32,586 nucleotides of DNA from an uncultured Prevotella sp. (GTDB taxonomy: Bacteria > Bacteroidota > Bacteroidia > Bacteroidales > Bacteroidaceae): NCBI GenBank assembly GCA_905234355.1, contig CAJOHP010000002.1, positions 1 to 32,586 of the forward strand. The letters run 5' to 3'. The translations under genes were made by a program, and so were the position numbers. The notes beneath the pieces are model-generated. The model ran no database searches, was not told the origin of the DNA, and saw only the letters and a program-made list of their open reading frames with translations. Below are positions 1 to 8,158 of this stretch, one piece after another (position 1 is the first letter of the stretch; every line of letters begins with the position of its first letter).

Positions 1-32
1 GGACAATTCTTATCAATTCTTTTCATGGGTAA

Positions 33-56
33 ATTCTCTAATTCTCTAATTCTTGA
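33..56. repeat. Short 8-base tandem repeat
   Basis: Three consecutive units of the type ATTCTCTA, ATTCTCTA, ATTCTTGA lie in the gene-free first 254 bases. I see no gene in 1-254; it holds this repeat, a fragment resembling the dispersed TATTAATTCCC repeat (about 85-111) and the hairpin at 164-195. Confidence 0.5.
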
Positions 57-163
57 TAGACAAAGACTTTACTTCCTTTATGGGGGTGGGAAAGTTCAGC
101 TATTAATTCCCGCCTTAAAATGTCAACCGCACAGCACGGAATCAGAAGAGTTGGATAAAAAGA

Positions 164-195
164 CCTGCCCCCTAAGCGATGGCGTAGGGGGCAGG
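164..195 (-). terminator. Rho-independent terminator of the BI-1 family gene
   Basis: Bases 164-174 (CCTGCCCCCTA) pair perfectly with 185-195 around a 10-base loop. Read on the minus strand, the stem is followed by a T-rich run (TCTTTTTAT). It lies about 60 bases past the stop codon of the minus-strand Bax-inhibitor-1 gene, which fits an intrinsic terminator for that gene. Confidence 0.75.
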
Positions 196-254
196 TGGAG
201 TGTGTAGTATTTACGCGTTGACGCTCTCGTAAGGCATAAAACGACATCGTATGC

Positions 255-1007
255 TTACTCTCTGCGTCCGAAGATGCGCAGCAGATAGAGGAAGAGGTTG
301 ACGAAGTCAAGATAGAGGGACAGTGCTCCAAGCAGTGCCACCTTCTGTGCGGCCTCTCCTGCGTCGGGTGCTTGGATGAGCATCTCCTTGATTTTCTGCG
401 AGTCGTATGCGGTAAGTCCCACGAACACGAGGACGCCGAGATAATTGAGTATCATGGTGAGTCCATCGCTCTTGAGGAAGATGTTGACCAACGTAGCAAT
501 GATTATGCCGATGAGGGCCATGAGGAGAATCTTTCCAATGGAGGTCAGATCAGTCTTGGTGAAATATCCGTAGGCCGCCATTGCAGCGAATGTACCTGCA
601 GTGATAAGGAAGACAGACACGATGCTGGCAGAGGAATAGACCAAGAAGATGCTGGACAGTGTAGCTCCGTTGACGACGGAGTAGAGCACAAACATGAGTG
701 TAGCGGCCGTGAGCGACAGCTTATCGATGGCCCATGACAGTGCGACGACGAGAGCGAGTTCGCCTATGAGCATGCCGAAGAGCACCGGCGGATTGCCATA
801 GATGAGTGCGAGCACCGCAGGGCTCGTAGCGACATAATAAGCCGTTAGTGCAGTGATGAGCAGTGCGAGCGTCATCCAAAGATAGACTTTCCGCATGAGT
901 AGAGGAAAGGCCATGGATGCCTGCACCTCATAGTCATAGCTGCTGGCCCCCCTCCGCTCGAAGTCGACTCCAGCCGGCTGATAGTTTCTGATTTCTTTTT
1001 GTTCCAT
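255..1007 (-). CDS. Bax inhibitor-1 / YccA-YbhL family membrane protein
   Basis: This 250-residue protein has about seven hydrophobic segments after a soluble N-terminus of about 35 residues, the usual architecture and length of bacterial BI-1 (UPF0005) proteins. The C-terminal part carries the family-like segments YDSQKIKEM (201-209) and YLDFVNLFLYLLRIFG (232-247). Asp202 and Asp234 sit where the family's pH-sensing aspartate pair is expected. By analogy with Bacillus YetJ it may be a pH-sensitive cation (calcium) leak channel of the inner membrane; that role is inferred. The ATG at 1007 gives the expected N-terminus. A TATCTTTG box lies 39 bases upstream and an intrinsic terminator lies downstream, so it is probably monocistronic. 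Confidence 0.88.
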   Translation of the reverse strand: MEQKEIRNYQPAGVDFERRGASSYDYEVQASMAFPLLMRKVYLWMTLALLITALTAYYVATSPAVLALIYGNPPVLFGMLIGELALVVALSWAIDKLSLTAATLMFVLYSVVNGATLSSIFLVYSSASIVSVFLITAGTFAAMAAYGYFTKTDLTSIGKILLMALIGIIIATLVNIFLKSDGLTMILNYLGVLVFVGLTAYDSQKIKEMLIQAPDAGEAAQKVALLGALSLYLDFVNLFLYLLRIFGRRE

Positions 1008-1045
1008 ACTTTAGCAGAATTAGTAAAACAATTTGAATACGGCGG

Positions 1046-1053
1046 CAAAGATA
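1046..1053 (-). promoter_or_regulatory. Promoter -7 box for the BI-1 gene
   Basis: The minus strand reads TATCTTTG, matching the Bacteroidetes -7 consensus TAnnTTTG, 39 bases before the start codon at 1007. No convincing -33 box is visible. Confidence 0.6.
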
Positions 1054-1112
1054 CGAAAAAAGAAACAAACGTGTGCTTAAGATGGAAAAAATTAACTGCT
1101 GTGAATAATTTT

Positions 1113-1328
1113 TCACTTTTTCCCTCCAGGGAAGATTTCTTGAGATATCTCAGCGAAGAAATCGTGTTTAAGTATGGCCGACAACTGCGCGAGCAGCCTG
1201 ACGTTCATATCATCGCGTTTGAAGATGTCGTAGACATTGGTTCGCTCACATGGTATCTGTTCAGACAGCCACTTAGCCGTGTGACCCTGTCTGAAGAGCA
1301 CCTCTTTTACTCGTTCTCCTATTTTCAT
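1113..1328 (-). CDS. Small helix-turn-helix DNA-binding protein (Cro/CI-like)
   Basis: This 71-residue protein looks like a stand-alone HTH domain. Its N-terminus (MKIGERVKEVLFRQGHTAKW) resembles helix 1-2 of XRE-type repressors, followed by an LSEQIPCERTNVYDIFKR segment at the recognition-helix position and an LLAQLSAILKHDFF segment typical of the last helices of Cro/CI domains. It has no second domain for ligand or oligomerisation. A TAATTTTG promoter box lies about 50 bases upstream of the ATG. It sits upstream of the BI-1 gene on the same strand, but that gene has its own promoter box in the 105-base gap. Target and function are unknown. Confidence 0.7.
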   Translation of the reverse strand: MKIGERVKEVLFRQGHTAKWLSEQIPCERTNVYDIFKRDDMNVRLLAQLSAILKHDFFAEISQEIFPGGKK

Positions 1329-1379
1329 TTGTCAATTGTTTTAGATGGGATGATGAAATATCCCGGTTTAAGTTTTGTG

Positions 1380-1387
1380 CAAAATTA
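1380..1387 (-). promoter_or_regulatory. Promoter -7 box for the HTH gene
   Basis: The minus strand reads TAATTTTG (TAnnTTTG), 51 bases before the ATG at 1328. Confidence 0.5.
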
Positions 1388-1527
1388 CGCAAAAAACATG
1401 ACACAGCAAAATGAGGAAACAGCGCAAAGTGAATATCAGGGCATTTGTGCGCCCCAAGCGGACAAAAATGCAGACAAGAGGGATTTTTTTGACGCGTCCA
1501 GCATCCAACAACAGTCAAGGCGTGCTC

Positions 1528-1582
1528 TATAGGTGGGTTCTATTAATTCCCACGGTTTCTGTTGGCATAGATGGGGTATTAA
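1528..1582 (+). repeat. Dispersed intergenic repeat, copy 1
   Basis: These 55 bases match 32260-32314 at all but three positions. The shared start is TATAGGTGGGTTCTATTAAT and the shared end is GTATTAA. The copy contains GTGGG and CCCAC arms around TTCTATTAATT. At the second locus the same block is the left end of an element with terminal inverted repeats; here no matching right end is visible, so this may be a solo end or an internally deleted copy. Confidence 0.85.
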
Positions 1583-1665
1583 TTCTGCCGAAGCAAATGA
1601 CCAGGCCGCACCTTAATAAAATATAAAAAAGCTGCGTGACGTGCCATTATATCGTAAGAAAACAC

Positions 1666-1673
1666 TATCTTTG
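1666..1673 (+). promoter_or_regulatory. Promoter -7 box for lutABC
   Basis: TATCTTTG matches TAnnTTTG and lies 67 bases before the lutA ATG. The -33 region is weak. Confidence 0.6.
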
Positions 1674-1740
1674 CAATTAGCCCTTGGAGCACGGATGTCA
1701 TTGTATCCCCACGAGCAACAACTCTAAAACAACGCAAAAG

Positions 1741-2478
1741 ATGAAAATAGGACTATTTATTCCCTGCTATGTAGATGCTGTTTACCCCGAAGTGGGAGTA
1801 TCTGCCTACAAGCTGCTCAGACACTTCGGCTTGGACGTGAGCTACCCTGTGGCTCAGACGTGCTGCGGCCAGCCGATGGCCAATGCCGGTTTTCAGCGTC
1901 TGTCGGAGCCACTGATAGAGAAGTTCGACCGTCTGTTCAGCGCCTACGACTATGTGGTGGCTCCCTCAGCCTCTTGTGCCGCCTTTGTGCGTGTGAATCA
2001 TCCTGAGATTATGAAGGGCAAGCACGAGTGCGTGGCGTCGAGGAAGACAATGGACCTAGTGGAGTTTCTGCACGACGTGCTTTCGATAGACCGTCTGCCA
2101 GGTCATTTCGCCCACAAAGTGAGTCTGCACAACTCGTGCCACGGCGTGAGGGAATTGGGTCTGTCATCAGCTTCGGAGCTCCAGATACCGTCTTACAACA
2201 AGATAAAGGATCTGCTTCAGCTGAAGGCAGGTATCGAGGTGGTGGAACCCGAGCGCCGCGACGAGTGCTGCGGCTTTGGGGGCATGTTTGCTGTGGAAGA
2301 GACCGCTGTGTCGTGCCGCATGGGCAAGGACAAGGTGTCACGCCATATAGCCACGGGCGCAGAGTATGTGACTGGCCCCGACTCCTCTTGCCTGATGCAT
2401 ATGGCCGGCGTGGCTAAGCGTGAGGGCATGAACATCAAGTTTGTGCACGTGGCAGAGGTGCTGGCTGCAGGTGTGTGA
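1741..2478 (+). CDS. lutA: LutA: cysteine-rich (CCG-domain) subunit of lactate utilisation complex
   Basis: This 245-residue protein has two CCG domains: the first with Cys41-Cys42-Gly43 (TCCGQPMANAG), the second with SLHNSCH (128-134) and CCGFGG (176-181). This is the pattern of LutA/YkgE, one of three proteins of the LutABC iron-sulfur L-lactate oxidation system characterised in Bacillus subtilis. The domain usually binds Fe-S cofactors or quinone-linked partners. The ATG at 1741 is chosen because it begins the family N-terminus (MKIGLFIPCYVD); an in-frame start at 1684 would add an unlikely tail. The stop codon overlaps a possible GTG start of lutB, so the genes are probably cotranscribed. 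Confidence 0.93.
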   Translation: MKIGLFIPCYVDAVYPEVGVSAYKLLRHFGLDVSYPVAQTCCGQPMANAGFQRLSEPLIEKFDRLFSAYDYVVAPSASCAAFVRVNHPEIMKGKHECVASRKTMDLVEFLHDVLSIDRLPGHFAHKVSLHNSCHGVRELGLSSASELQIPSYNKIKDLLQLKAGIEVVEPERRDECCGFGGMFAVEETAVSCRMGKDKVSRHIATGAEYVTGPDSSCLMHMAGVAKREGMNIKFVHVAEVLAAGV

Positions 2479-2522
2479 AATCGAAGACAACCGACAACAA
2501 GAAAGCCATCAGAGAGAGAAGA

Positions 2523-3938
2523 ATGAGCACGAAACACGCAGACCGGAGCAAGGAATATCTCCGCAATCCAGAGAAGATAAGCCGTCACGACCAGACCTTC
2601 TGGGGCGTGCGGGAGAAGCGCGACAGGATGGCGCAGGAACTGCCCGAATGGGAGGCCCTTCGCGAGCTGGCCAGCCAGATAAAGCGCCACACCGTAACCC
2701 ATCTTGCCGACTACTTAGACGAGTTTTCCACCCGTCTGGAGGAGCGTGGTGTAGTGGTGCACTGGGCCCGAGACGCTCAAGAGTTCAACGAAATAGTGTT
2801 CGGCATCCTGGAGACACACAAGGTGCAGAAGCTGGTGAAGTCGAAGTCGATGCTGACTGAGGAGTGCGAGATGAACCCCTACCTCGAGTCACGCGGCATA
2901 GATGTGGTGGAGACCGACCTAGGCGAGCGCATCATCCAGCTGCTGGGTCAGAAGCCGAGCCACATCGTGATGCCCGCCATCCATCTGACGCGCGACGAAG
3001 TGGGAGCGCTGTTTGAGCGACTCGGCATCTCTCGGGAGGCAGGCAACCACGACCCAAGCTACCTTACTCGTTGCGCGCGCTATCATCTGCGCGATGAGTT
3101 TATGACAGCCGATGCAGGGATGACAGGCTGCAACTTCGGTGTGGCTCAGACAGGCGACGTGGTGGTATGCACCAACGAAGGCAACGCCGACATGTCGACG
3201 TCGATGCCCAAGTTGCACATCGTGGCGATGGGCATAGAGAAGATTGTGCCCGACTACGCCAGCCTGTCTGTGATGCACCGTCTGCTGGCCCGTTGCGGCA
3301 CAGGCCAGCCCACGACAACGTTTACCTCCCATTTTGAGAAGGCTCGCCCTGGCGGAGAGATGCACGTGGTGCTGGTGGACAACGGGCGCAGCGAGATGCT
3401 CAGCAACGAGGAGCACTGGCAGACGCTGAAGTGCCTGCGCTGCGGTGCGTGCATGAACACATGTCCCGTGTACCGAAGGAGCACCGGCTACAGCTACAGC
3501 TACTTCATTCCCGGCCCGATAGGCATCAATCTGGGCATGCTGAAGTCTCCCGAGGCTCACCACGGCAACGTGTCGGCCTGCACACTGTGCCTGTCATGTT
3601 CCAACGTCTGCCCGGCCAAGGTGGACCTTGGCGAGCAGATCTACCGCTGGCGACAGCAGTTGGAAGCACTTGGCTATGAAAGCAGCGAGAAGAAGTGGAT
3701 GTCGCGGGGGATGAGTGGTCTCTTTGGAAACACGGCAGTCTACCAGACTGCGCTTAAGTGCGCGCCCATACTGAACAGCATGCCTCGCTGGCTCCTATAC
3801 AACAAGATGAACGCATGGGGTGAGGGTCACGAGATGATGACCTTCCCCAAGAAGTCGTTCCACGCCATGTGGAAGGACGGCGATATAGAGGACCTAACAA
3901 AAGAAACGCCCGCAAAGGGCGAGGAGAACAAGCGATGA
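2523..3938 (+). CDS. lutB: LutB: iron-sulfur protein of lactate utilisation complex
   Basis: This 471-residue protein has an N-terminal LUD domain and two C-terminal 4Fe-4S motifs: Cys304-Cys307-Cys310-Cys314 (CLRCGACMNTCP) and Cys353-Cys356-Cys359-Cys363 (CTLCLSCSNVCP). Length and domain order match LutB/YkgF, the electron-transfer subunit of the LutABC L-lactate dehydrogenase system. The ATG at 2523 is preceded by a purine-rich AGAGAGAGAAG run. A GTG at 2475 overlaps the lutA stop and would add 16 charged residues, so it is a possible coupled alternative. The gene's TGA overlaps the lutC ATG as ATGA. Confidence 0.93.
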   Translation: MSTKHADRSKEYLRNPEKISRHDQTFWGVREKRDRMAQELPEWEALRELASQIKRHTVTHLADYLDEFSTRLEERGVVVHWARDAQEFNEIVFGILETHKVQKLVKSKSMLTEECEMNPYLESRGIDVVETDLGERIIQLLGQKPSHIVMPAIHLTRDEVGALFERLGISREAGNHDPSYLTRCARYHLRDEFMTADAGMTGCNFGVAQTGDVVVCTNEGNADMSTSMPKLHIVAMGIEKIVPDYASLSVMHRLLARCGTGQPTTTFTSHFEKARPGGEMHVVLVDNGRSEMLSNEEHWQTLKCLRCGACMNTCPVYRRSTGYSYSYFIPGPIGINLGMLKSPEAHHGNVSACTLCLSCSNVCPAKVDLGEQIYRWRQQLEALGYESSEKKWMSRGMSGLFGNTAVYQTALKCAPILNSMPRWLLYNKMNAWGEGHEMMTFPKKSFHAMWKDGDIEDLTKETPAKGEENKR

Positions 3939-4513
3939 AGAAAGAAGAACTACTGAAGACGCTGCGTCAGAACACCCGGCAGCAGTATGACCTGCCTCAG
4001 CTGGGCATAGCCGCCATCAGGTATGCCGACGTGGTGGGTCAGTTTGTAAAGACGAGCGAGGCCGTGGGCGGGCGGGTGAAGCGCATCAGCAAGAGCGACG
4101 ATGTAAGTGCCGTGGTGCGCCGTCTCTATCCAGATGCCCAGGAGATAGCGAGCTCCATGCCACAGTTAAGCATAGCCACCAAGAACCCCGACACAGTAGG
4201 CGAGGCCCGCGAGCTGAACGGCACCGACGTGGCTGTGCTGCAAGGCGAGGTGGGCGTGGCCGAGAACGGTTGCGTATGGGTGCCTCAGACGATGAAGGAG
4301 AAGGCGGTGATGTTTATCTCGGAAGAACTGGTGATAGTACTGGATGCCGACCGCATCGTGTCGAACATGCATGAGGGGTATGAACGTATGAGCGTGCCTG
4401 AGCTGGGCTATGGTTGCTGGATCAGCGGTCCGTCGAAGACGGCCGACATCGAGCAGGCTCTGGTGATGGGGGCTCAGGCCGCAAGAGGGGTGACCGTGCT
4501 GGTGAGGGAGTAA
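3935..4513 (+). CDS. lutC: LutC: LUD-domain subunit of lactate utilisation complex
   Basis: This 192-residue protein consists of one LUD domain (DUF162), the third subunit of the LutABC lactate-oxidising system. A glycine-rich C-terminal part (GCWISGPSKTADIEQALVMG) is typical of LutC/YkgG, including the family signature GPSKTADIE. The ATG at 3935 overlaps the lutB stop codon (ATGA), which indicates translational coupling and fixes the start. The order lutA-lutB-lutC is the canonical one, so the operon probably lets the cell oxidise lactate to pyruvate. No lactate permease or regulator is adjacent; the small HTH protein upstream is on the other strand and has no shown link. Confidence 0.92.
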   Translation: MKKEELLKTLRQNTRQQYDLPQLGIAAIRYADVVGQFVKTSEAVGGRVKRISKSDDVSAVVRRLYPDAQEIASSMPQLSIATKNPDTVGEARELNGTDVAVLQGEVGVAENGCVWVPQTMKEKAVMFISEELVIVLDADRIVSNMHEGYERMSVPELGYGCWISGPSKTADIEQALVMGAQAARGVTVLVRE

Positions 4514-4521
4514 GGAGGTGC

Positions 4522-4599
4522 TGCGCTGGTAGCGCAGCCTACTGGACGGACAGAGAAGGCATGTTGCGCTGGTAGCGCAGCCTACTGGACGGACAGAGA
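4522..4599. repeat. Tandem 35-base direct repeats, each with a hairpin, between convergent genes
   Basis: Two identical 35-base copies (4522-4556 and 4565-4599) are separated by 8 bases. Each starts with the hairpin TGCGCT-GGT-AGCGCA and continues CCTACTGGACGGACAGAGA. They lie between the converging ends of lutC and the acyltransferase gene, so they could stop transcription from both sides, although no T-run follows either stem. Confidence 0.85.
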
Positions 4600-4615
4600 G
4601 CGAGCACCCTTCCGG

Positions 4616-5554
4616 CTACAGGGACCACTCATAGGTGTCGTAGCAAACGGTGCGCCCCCCATAGCCCTCCTTGTGAGCAATGAGTCCCTCGTTGAGGATG
4701 CGTCCGCCCTCTTCGTTGGACGTGCCGAAGTCGAGATAGGTGCAGTGGGGAAAATCGTGATACATGACCTGCTCGTAGATAGCCTCCATGGCTCCGCAGT
4801 GCTTACCCTCATCGTTGGTGGAACTGTACTGCCCGTGTAGCACATGTCCCATGACATAGAAGGTGATGCCGCCCACGATTTGCTGCCCGATGTAGGCATT
4901 GTACTGCACAATCTCTTTTTGGAATCGCGACTTGAGCAGCAGCATCTCCTCAATGGTGTGCACGGGTTTGGCAGCAAAGCGCTGCTCGAGGTTTTCCTCG
5001 AGCAAAGGCCAGAATGCAGCCAGGCTGTCGTCGGCACGGACTGTGACGCCGCTGTCGTGTGCCAGTCTGAGCCTGCGGCGATGGTCCTTTCGCCAAGGCA
5101 GGTTGCTTCGCAAGAAGATGACGGTGCCCGACATACGCCGTTCCAATCGTGGATGGCACTGCCAGAACATAGCATAGAGGTCTTCCTCAGCCGGCAGTCG
5201 ATGATAGACCCAAGGCACGGGTTTATAGACCACAGAAGCAAAGCCTTCGGAGCGGAGATAGTCGTTGAGCTGGGCAAAAAGCGCCACCACGTCGGCTGTC
5301 GTCACGTCGTTGTTCATGACCAGTCCGCCGTAGGTCAGTCCGAGGTGTGTGCAGAACCGGTCAGCGTCGCGATGGGCAGGCATGACAGCAAAGAGGCTGT
5401 TGCCCTTGTAGAAGAGCAGCGAGTGGTCGTGGAAGCGGTCGGCATGATAGTCCATATAGCCGCGCTTGAAGAGGAAAGTGGCATTGCGGGCTGTATCGAC
5501 ATATCGGTCCCATACGGTCAGCAGCTCAGGTGTATATCGTCTTATCTGGAACAT
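4616..5554 (-). CDS. FemAB/GNAT-fold N-acyltransferase-like protein
   Basis: This 312-residue protein resembles Bacteroidetes GNAT/FemAB-type acyltransferases often found in surface-polysaccharide loci. The C-terminal half has a GNAT-like run: QQIVGGITFYVMGHVLHGQY, then YLDFGTSNEEGGRILNEGL and KEGYGGRTVCYDTYEW at the end. It is the last gene of the minus-strand sugar operon and its ATG overlaps the preceding ketoisomerase gene by 13 bases, which argues for coupled expression. A plausible role is N-acylation of an amino sugar, but the acceptor cannot be told from sequence and no aminotransferase lies nearby. Confidence 0.75.
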   Translation of the reverse strand: MFQIRRYTPELLTVWDRYVDTARNATFLFKRGYMDYHADRFHDHSLLFYKGNSLFAVMPAHRDADRFCTHLGLTYGGLVMNNDVTTADVVALFAQLNDYLRSEGFASVVYKPVPWVYHRLPAEEDLYAMFWQCHPRLERRMSGTVIFLRSNLPWRKDHRRRLRLAHDSGVTVRADDSLAAFWPLLEENLEQRFAAKPVHTIEEMLLLKSRFQKEIVQYNAYIGQQIVGGITFYVMGHVLHGQYSSTNDEGKHCGAMEAIYEQVMYHDFPHCTYLDFGTSNEEGGRILNEGLIAHKEGYGGRTVCYDTYEWSL

Positions 5555-5958
5555 TGCACACTTTTGATAAACTCGTCGTAGTCATACCAATAGTCGCTCT
5601 CGTCGAAGGGGTCGCTGGCAAGGACGAGACAGACGGCCCCACTGGAGAAGTCGTCGAGCGTGCGCCAGACGGCCGTCTCGACGAGTAGTCCCTGGTAGGG
5701 ATGGTTCAGATGGAAGGTCTCCCGTGTGCCCCTCCCGTTGTCGAGGGTGACGCTGAACGAGCCGCTTACGGCGATGATGAACTCGCGGCAGTGCTTATGG
5801 GCGTGCCCTCCCCTACTCTCGCCCGCAGGCACGTCGTAGGTCCAGTAGACACGCGACACCTTGAAAGGCACATGTCTGAACTCCTCGGCCACAGTGAGGT
5901 TGCCCCTGGGGTCGACGAGCTTTGGCAGATTGATGATTCTTCCTTCGTTTGTATTCAT
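5542..5958 (-). CDS. FdtA/QdtA-type dTDP-sugar 3,4-ketoisomerase (cupin)
   Basis: This 138-residue single cupin-domain protein carries the histidine-rich signature ESRGGHAHKHCREFIIAVSG (residues 47-66), typical of FdtA/QdtA/WxcM-like enzymes, and an N-terminal DPRGNLTVAEE segment also seen in that family. Known members convert dTDP-4-keto-6-deoxyglucose, the product of RfbB, to a 3-keto isomer. The rfbB gene lies in the same operon, which supports the call. The ATG at 5958 is chosen because the 19 extra residues from the upstream start would overlap the preceding gene and do not fit the family. The FdtB-type aminotransferase that normally follows is absent here. Confidence 0.82.
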   Translation of the reverse strand: MNTNEGRIINLPKLVDPRGNLTVAEEFRHVPFKVSRVYWTYDVPAGESRGGHAHKHCREFIIAVSGSFSVTLDNGRGTRETFHLNHPYQGLLVETAVWRTLDDFSSGAVCLVLASDPFDESDYWYDYDEFIKSVQCSR

Positions 5959-5980
5959 AGTCAATATTTTTTTCGATGCA

Positions 5981-6949
5981 CTAAATGGCCTGCTTACTGC
6001 ATAGCCTGTCCACATGCCTGAGCAGGAACCTGTCTATGCCCCAACTGACCGTGAGCACCACGGCAAGGCAAACAGCCAGTGCAACGGTATAATGTAGCGT
6101 GGGCAATCGCCGCAGCACAGCCGAGACGACCATGGGATGGAGCAGGAACACGGGCATACTGAGTGCTCCGAGCATCTGCATGGGCCTTGAGCCCAGCATT
6201 CGCGAGAGCCAGCCTCGCTCGTGAGCAAAGACAAAGATGAGGGGTATGAGTGCCACCCAGAAGAGTGGCGCATTTCGCCACTTGGCGTCGGCATGCGGAT
6301 AAGCCAGGATGGCAGCTACGAGGAGGGCGACGACGAGCAGCTCGGCCCATGGCGGCGGAGCAGGGCACCGTCGGCTCCGGAAGAGCCGGGCCAGCATGAT
6401 GCCCATAAAGAAGTCGGCCGAACGCACTATCGGGCTGACATAGAGCACATCGGTCACCCTGTCGTAAGGCACCACAGCATAAGCCACGGTGCACAGTGCC
6501 AAGACGAGGGCCAGCAGTGTCAGCGAGGCATGCCGGTAGAGCCAAGGGAACGCCATGTAGCAGAAGAGCATGCAGGAGAGAAACCACGACACGGCATTGC
6601 AGGAGAAGTAGACCTCGCGCAGTGGCACCCAGCTCTGCAAGAGCAGTGCATTGAGCACGACGGGCCACCCTATGGCAGCATGGCTAAGCAGCAGAAAAGC
6701 CAGCAGCGTGAGCCAGTGCAGCGGGAGCACCTTCAGCAGTCGGCGCCGCATGAAGGAGCCGAAGTCGAAAGTGCCCTGTTCTATCTTCGGTCCGTAGCCC
6801 AGCGTCAGTACAAAGCCGCTGAGCAGGAAGAAGAAAGCCACGCCACAATCGCCTCCGGCATCGAAGGGCATCAGCCCGCCGTAGGAGAAATGTGACATGA
6901 AGATCATCATCACGAAGACGAATCGCAGAGACTGCAACGTCGAGATCAT
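5981..6949 (-). CDS. Acyltransferase family 3 (OafA-like) membrane O-acyltransferase
   Basis: This 322-residue, very hydrophobic protein has about ten predicted membrane segments. Its N-terminal third shows the features of acyltransferase family 3: LQSLRFVFVMMIFMSHFSYG with His20, VAFFFLLSGFVLTLGYG, then SFMRRRLLKVLPLHW with clustered arginines. Such proteins O-acylate lipid A, O-antigen, peptidoglycan or exopolysaccharide sugars at the inner membrane. The gene starts 9 bases after purT and ends 22 bases before the ketoisomerase gene, so it is part of the same transcript. The acceptor is unknown, but the neighbouring sugar genes point to a surface glycan. Confidence 0.87.
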   Translation of the reverse strand: MISTLQSLRFVFVMMIFMSHFSYGGLMPFDAGGDCGVAFFFLLSGFVLTLGYGPKIEQGTFDFGSFMRRRLLKVLPLHWLTLLAFLLLSHAAIGWPVVLNALLLQSWVPLREVYFSCNAVSWFLSCMLFCYMAFPWLYRHASLTLLALVLALCTVAYAVVPYDRVTDVLYVSPIVRSADFFMGIMLARLFRSRRCPAPPPWAELLVVALLVAAILAYPHADAKWRNAPLFWVALIPLIFVFAHERGWLSRMLGSRPMQMLGALSMPVFLLHPMVVSAVLRRLPTLHYTVALAVCLAVVLTVSWGIDRFLLRHVDRLCSKQAI

Positions 6950-6958
6950 CGTAGCGCC

Positions 6959-8158
6959 TTACTTTTTCATATACGGGTCGGTGCCGAGCACCGTGGCGGC
7001 AAGACGCTTTGCCTTGTCGCGCAGGGGGGTAGTGTCGGCATCGGCATCGCCATAGCAGAGCACGACACCCATGCGGCGCCCCTTGTGTGCCTCGGGCTTG
7101 CCGAATATGCGTATGCGTGTGCGGTCTTCCTTCAGCGCCTCCTCCAGATTGTAGGGCAGCAACGAGCGGTCGAGCGGCGTATTGGCCTCGACGGGCGAGA
7201 GGATGACGGCCGATGCTCCTGCATGCTCGAGGTGAATGCCTGCAATAGGCAGTCCGAGCACAGCGCGCAGATGGAGTTCAAACTCAGAGAGATTGGTGGT
7301 ATGCCCCAATGTGACCATACCAGTGTCGTGCGGACGTGGCGACAGTTCGCTGAAGATGACCTCCCCTTGCTTCGTGAGGAAGAACTCCACGCCCCAGATG
7401 CCAGCGCCGGTGAGTGCGCGTGTCACCTTGTCGGCCATGGTCTGTGCCGTGTGGAGCGCCTCGTCGCTAATCTTGTAGGGCTGCCACGACTCACGGTAGT
7501 CGCCTCCCTTCTGCACATGTCCGATGGGCGGACAGAAGAGCGTGGGCCATCCGTGCTGCTGCGTGACGGTGAGCAGGGTGAACTCAGACTCAAAATCGAT
7601 GAACTCCTCGATGATGACCTCCTTCACGTCACCTCGGGAGCCCTCCATGGCCTCGCTGTATGCCTGTTCCAGCTCATCATCGTTGTGCACATAGCTCTGA
7701 CCGTGACCTGAGGACGACATCAGGGGCTTGACGACACAGGGGAATCCAATCTCGTCGGCAGCCCTGCGGAACTCGTCGAACGTCTTGGCGTAGAAATACC
7801 GTGCCGTGCGCAGTCCGAGCTCCTTGGAGGCGAGATCGCGTATGGCACGGCGGTTCATGGTGTAGTTGACGGCACGTGCCGACGGCACGACCTGTATGCC
7901 CTCCTCTTCAAACTGGAAGAGCCGCTCAGTGCGGATGGCCTCTATCTCGGGCACGATGATGTCGGGCTTATGCTTGCGCACGACAGCCTCGAGGGCATCG
8001 CCGTCGAGCATGTTAAACACTTCGCGCTCATCGGCCACCTGCATGGCAGGGGCATTGTCGTATCGGTCGCAAGCGATGACATATTGGCCGGCACGCATGG
8101 CGGCAATGACAAACTCCTTGCCCAGTTCACCTGAGCCTAATAAAAGTATCTTCTTCAT
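6959..8158 (-). CDS. purT: PurT: formate-dependent phosphoribosylglycinamide formyltransferase 2
   Basis: This 399-residue ATP-grasp enzyme converts GAR to formyl-GAR with formate and ATP in purine synthesis. The N-terminus LLLGSGELGKEFVIAAMRAG is the PurT/PurK preATP-grasp signature. The central SSSGHGQSYV (nucleotide-binding loop) and the FFLTKQGEVIFSELSPRPHDTGMVT block are diagnostic for PurT. Length matches E. coli PurT (392). The ATG at 8158 is preceded by GGAG and overlaps the stop of the upstream gene as ATGA. It is unusual that purT sits inside a sugar-modification operon; no other purine gene is near. Confidence 0.95.
   Translation of the reverse strand: MKKILLLGSGELGKEFVIAAMRAGQYVIACDRYDNAPAMQVADEREVFNMLDGDALEAVVRKHKPDIIVPEIEAIRTERLFQFEEEGIQVVPSARAVNYTMNRRAIRDLASKELGLRTARYFYAKTFDEFRRAADEIGFPCVVKPLMSSSGHGQSYVHNDDELEQAYSEAMEGSRGDVKEVIIEEFIDFESEFTLLTVTQQHGWPTLFCPPIGHVQKGGDYRESWQPYKISDEALHTAQTMADKVTRALTGAGIWGVEFFLTKQGEVIFSELSPRPHDTGMVTLGHTTNLSEFELHLRAVLGLPIAGIHLEHAGASAVILSPVEANTPLDRSLLPYNLEEALKEDRTRIRIFGKPEAHKGRRMGVVLCYGDADADTTPLRDKAKRLAATVLGTDPYMKK

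Larger units (their letters stand above)
1329..1740. other. Gene-free interval between HTH gene and lutA
   Basis: No protein-like reading frame is seen in this 412-base interval. It holds the HTH gene promoter (1380-1387), a 55-base dispersed repeat copy (1528-1582) and the lutABC promoter (1666-1673). The bases around 1390-1520 hold nothing I recognise. Confidence 0.6.

Noticed and set aside
999..1626. Plus-strand frames in the BI-1/HTH/lutA interval
   Set aside because: They run antisense to the HTH gene or through the dispersed repeat and resemble no protein.
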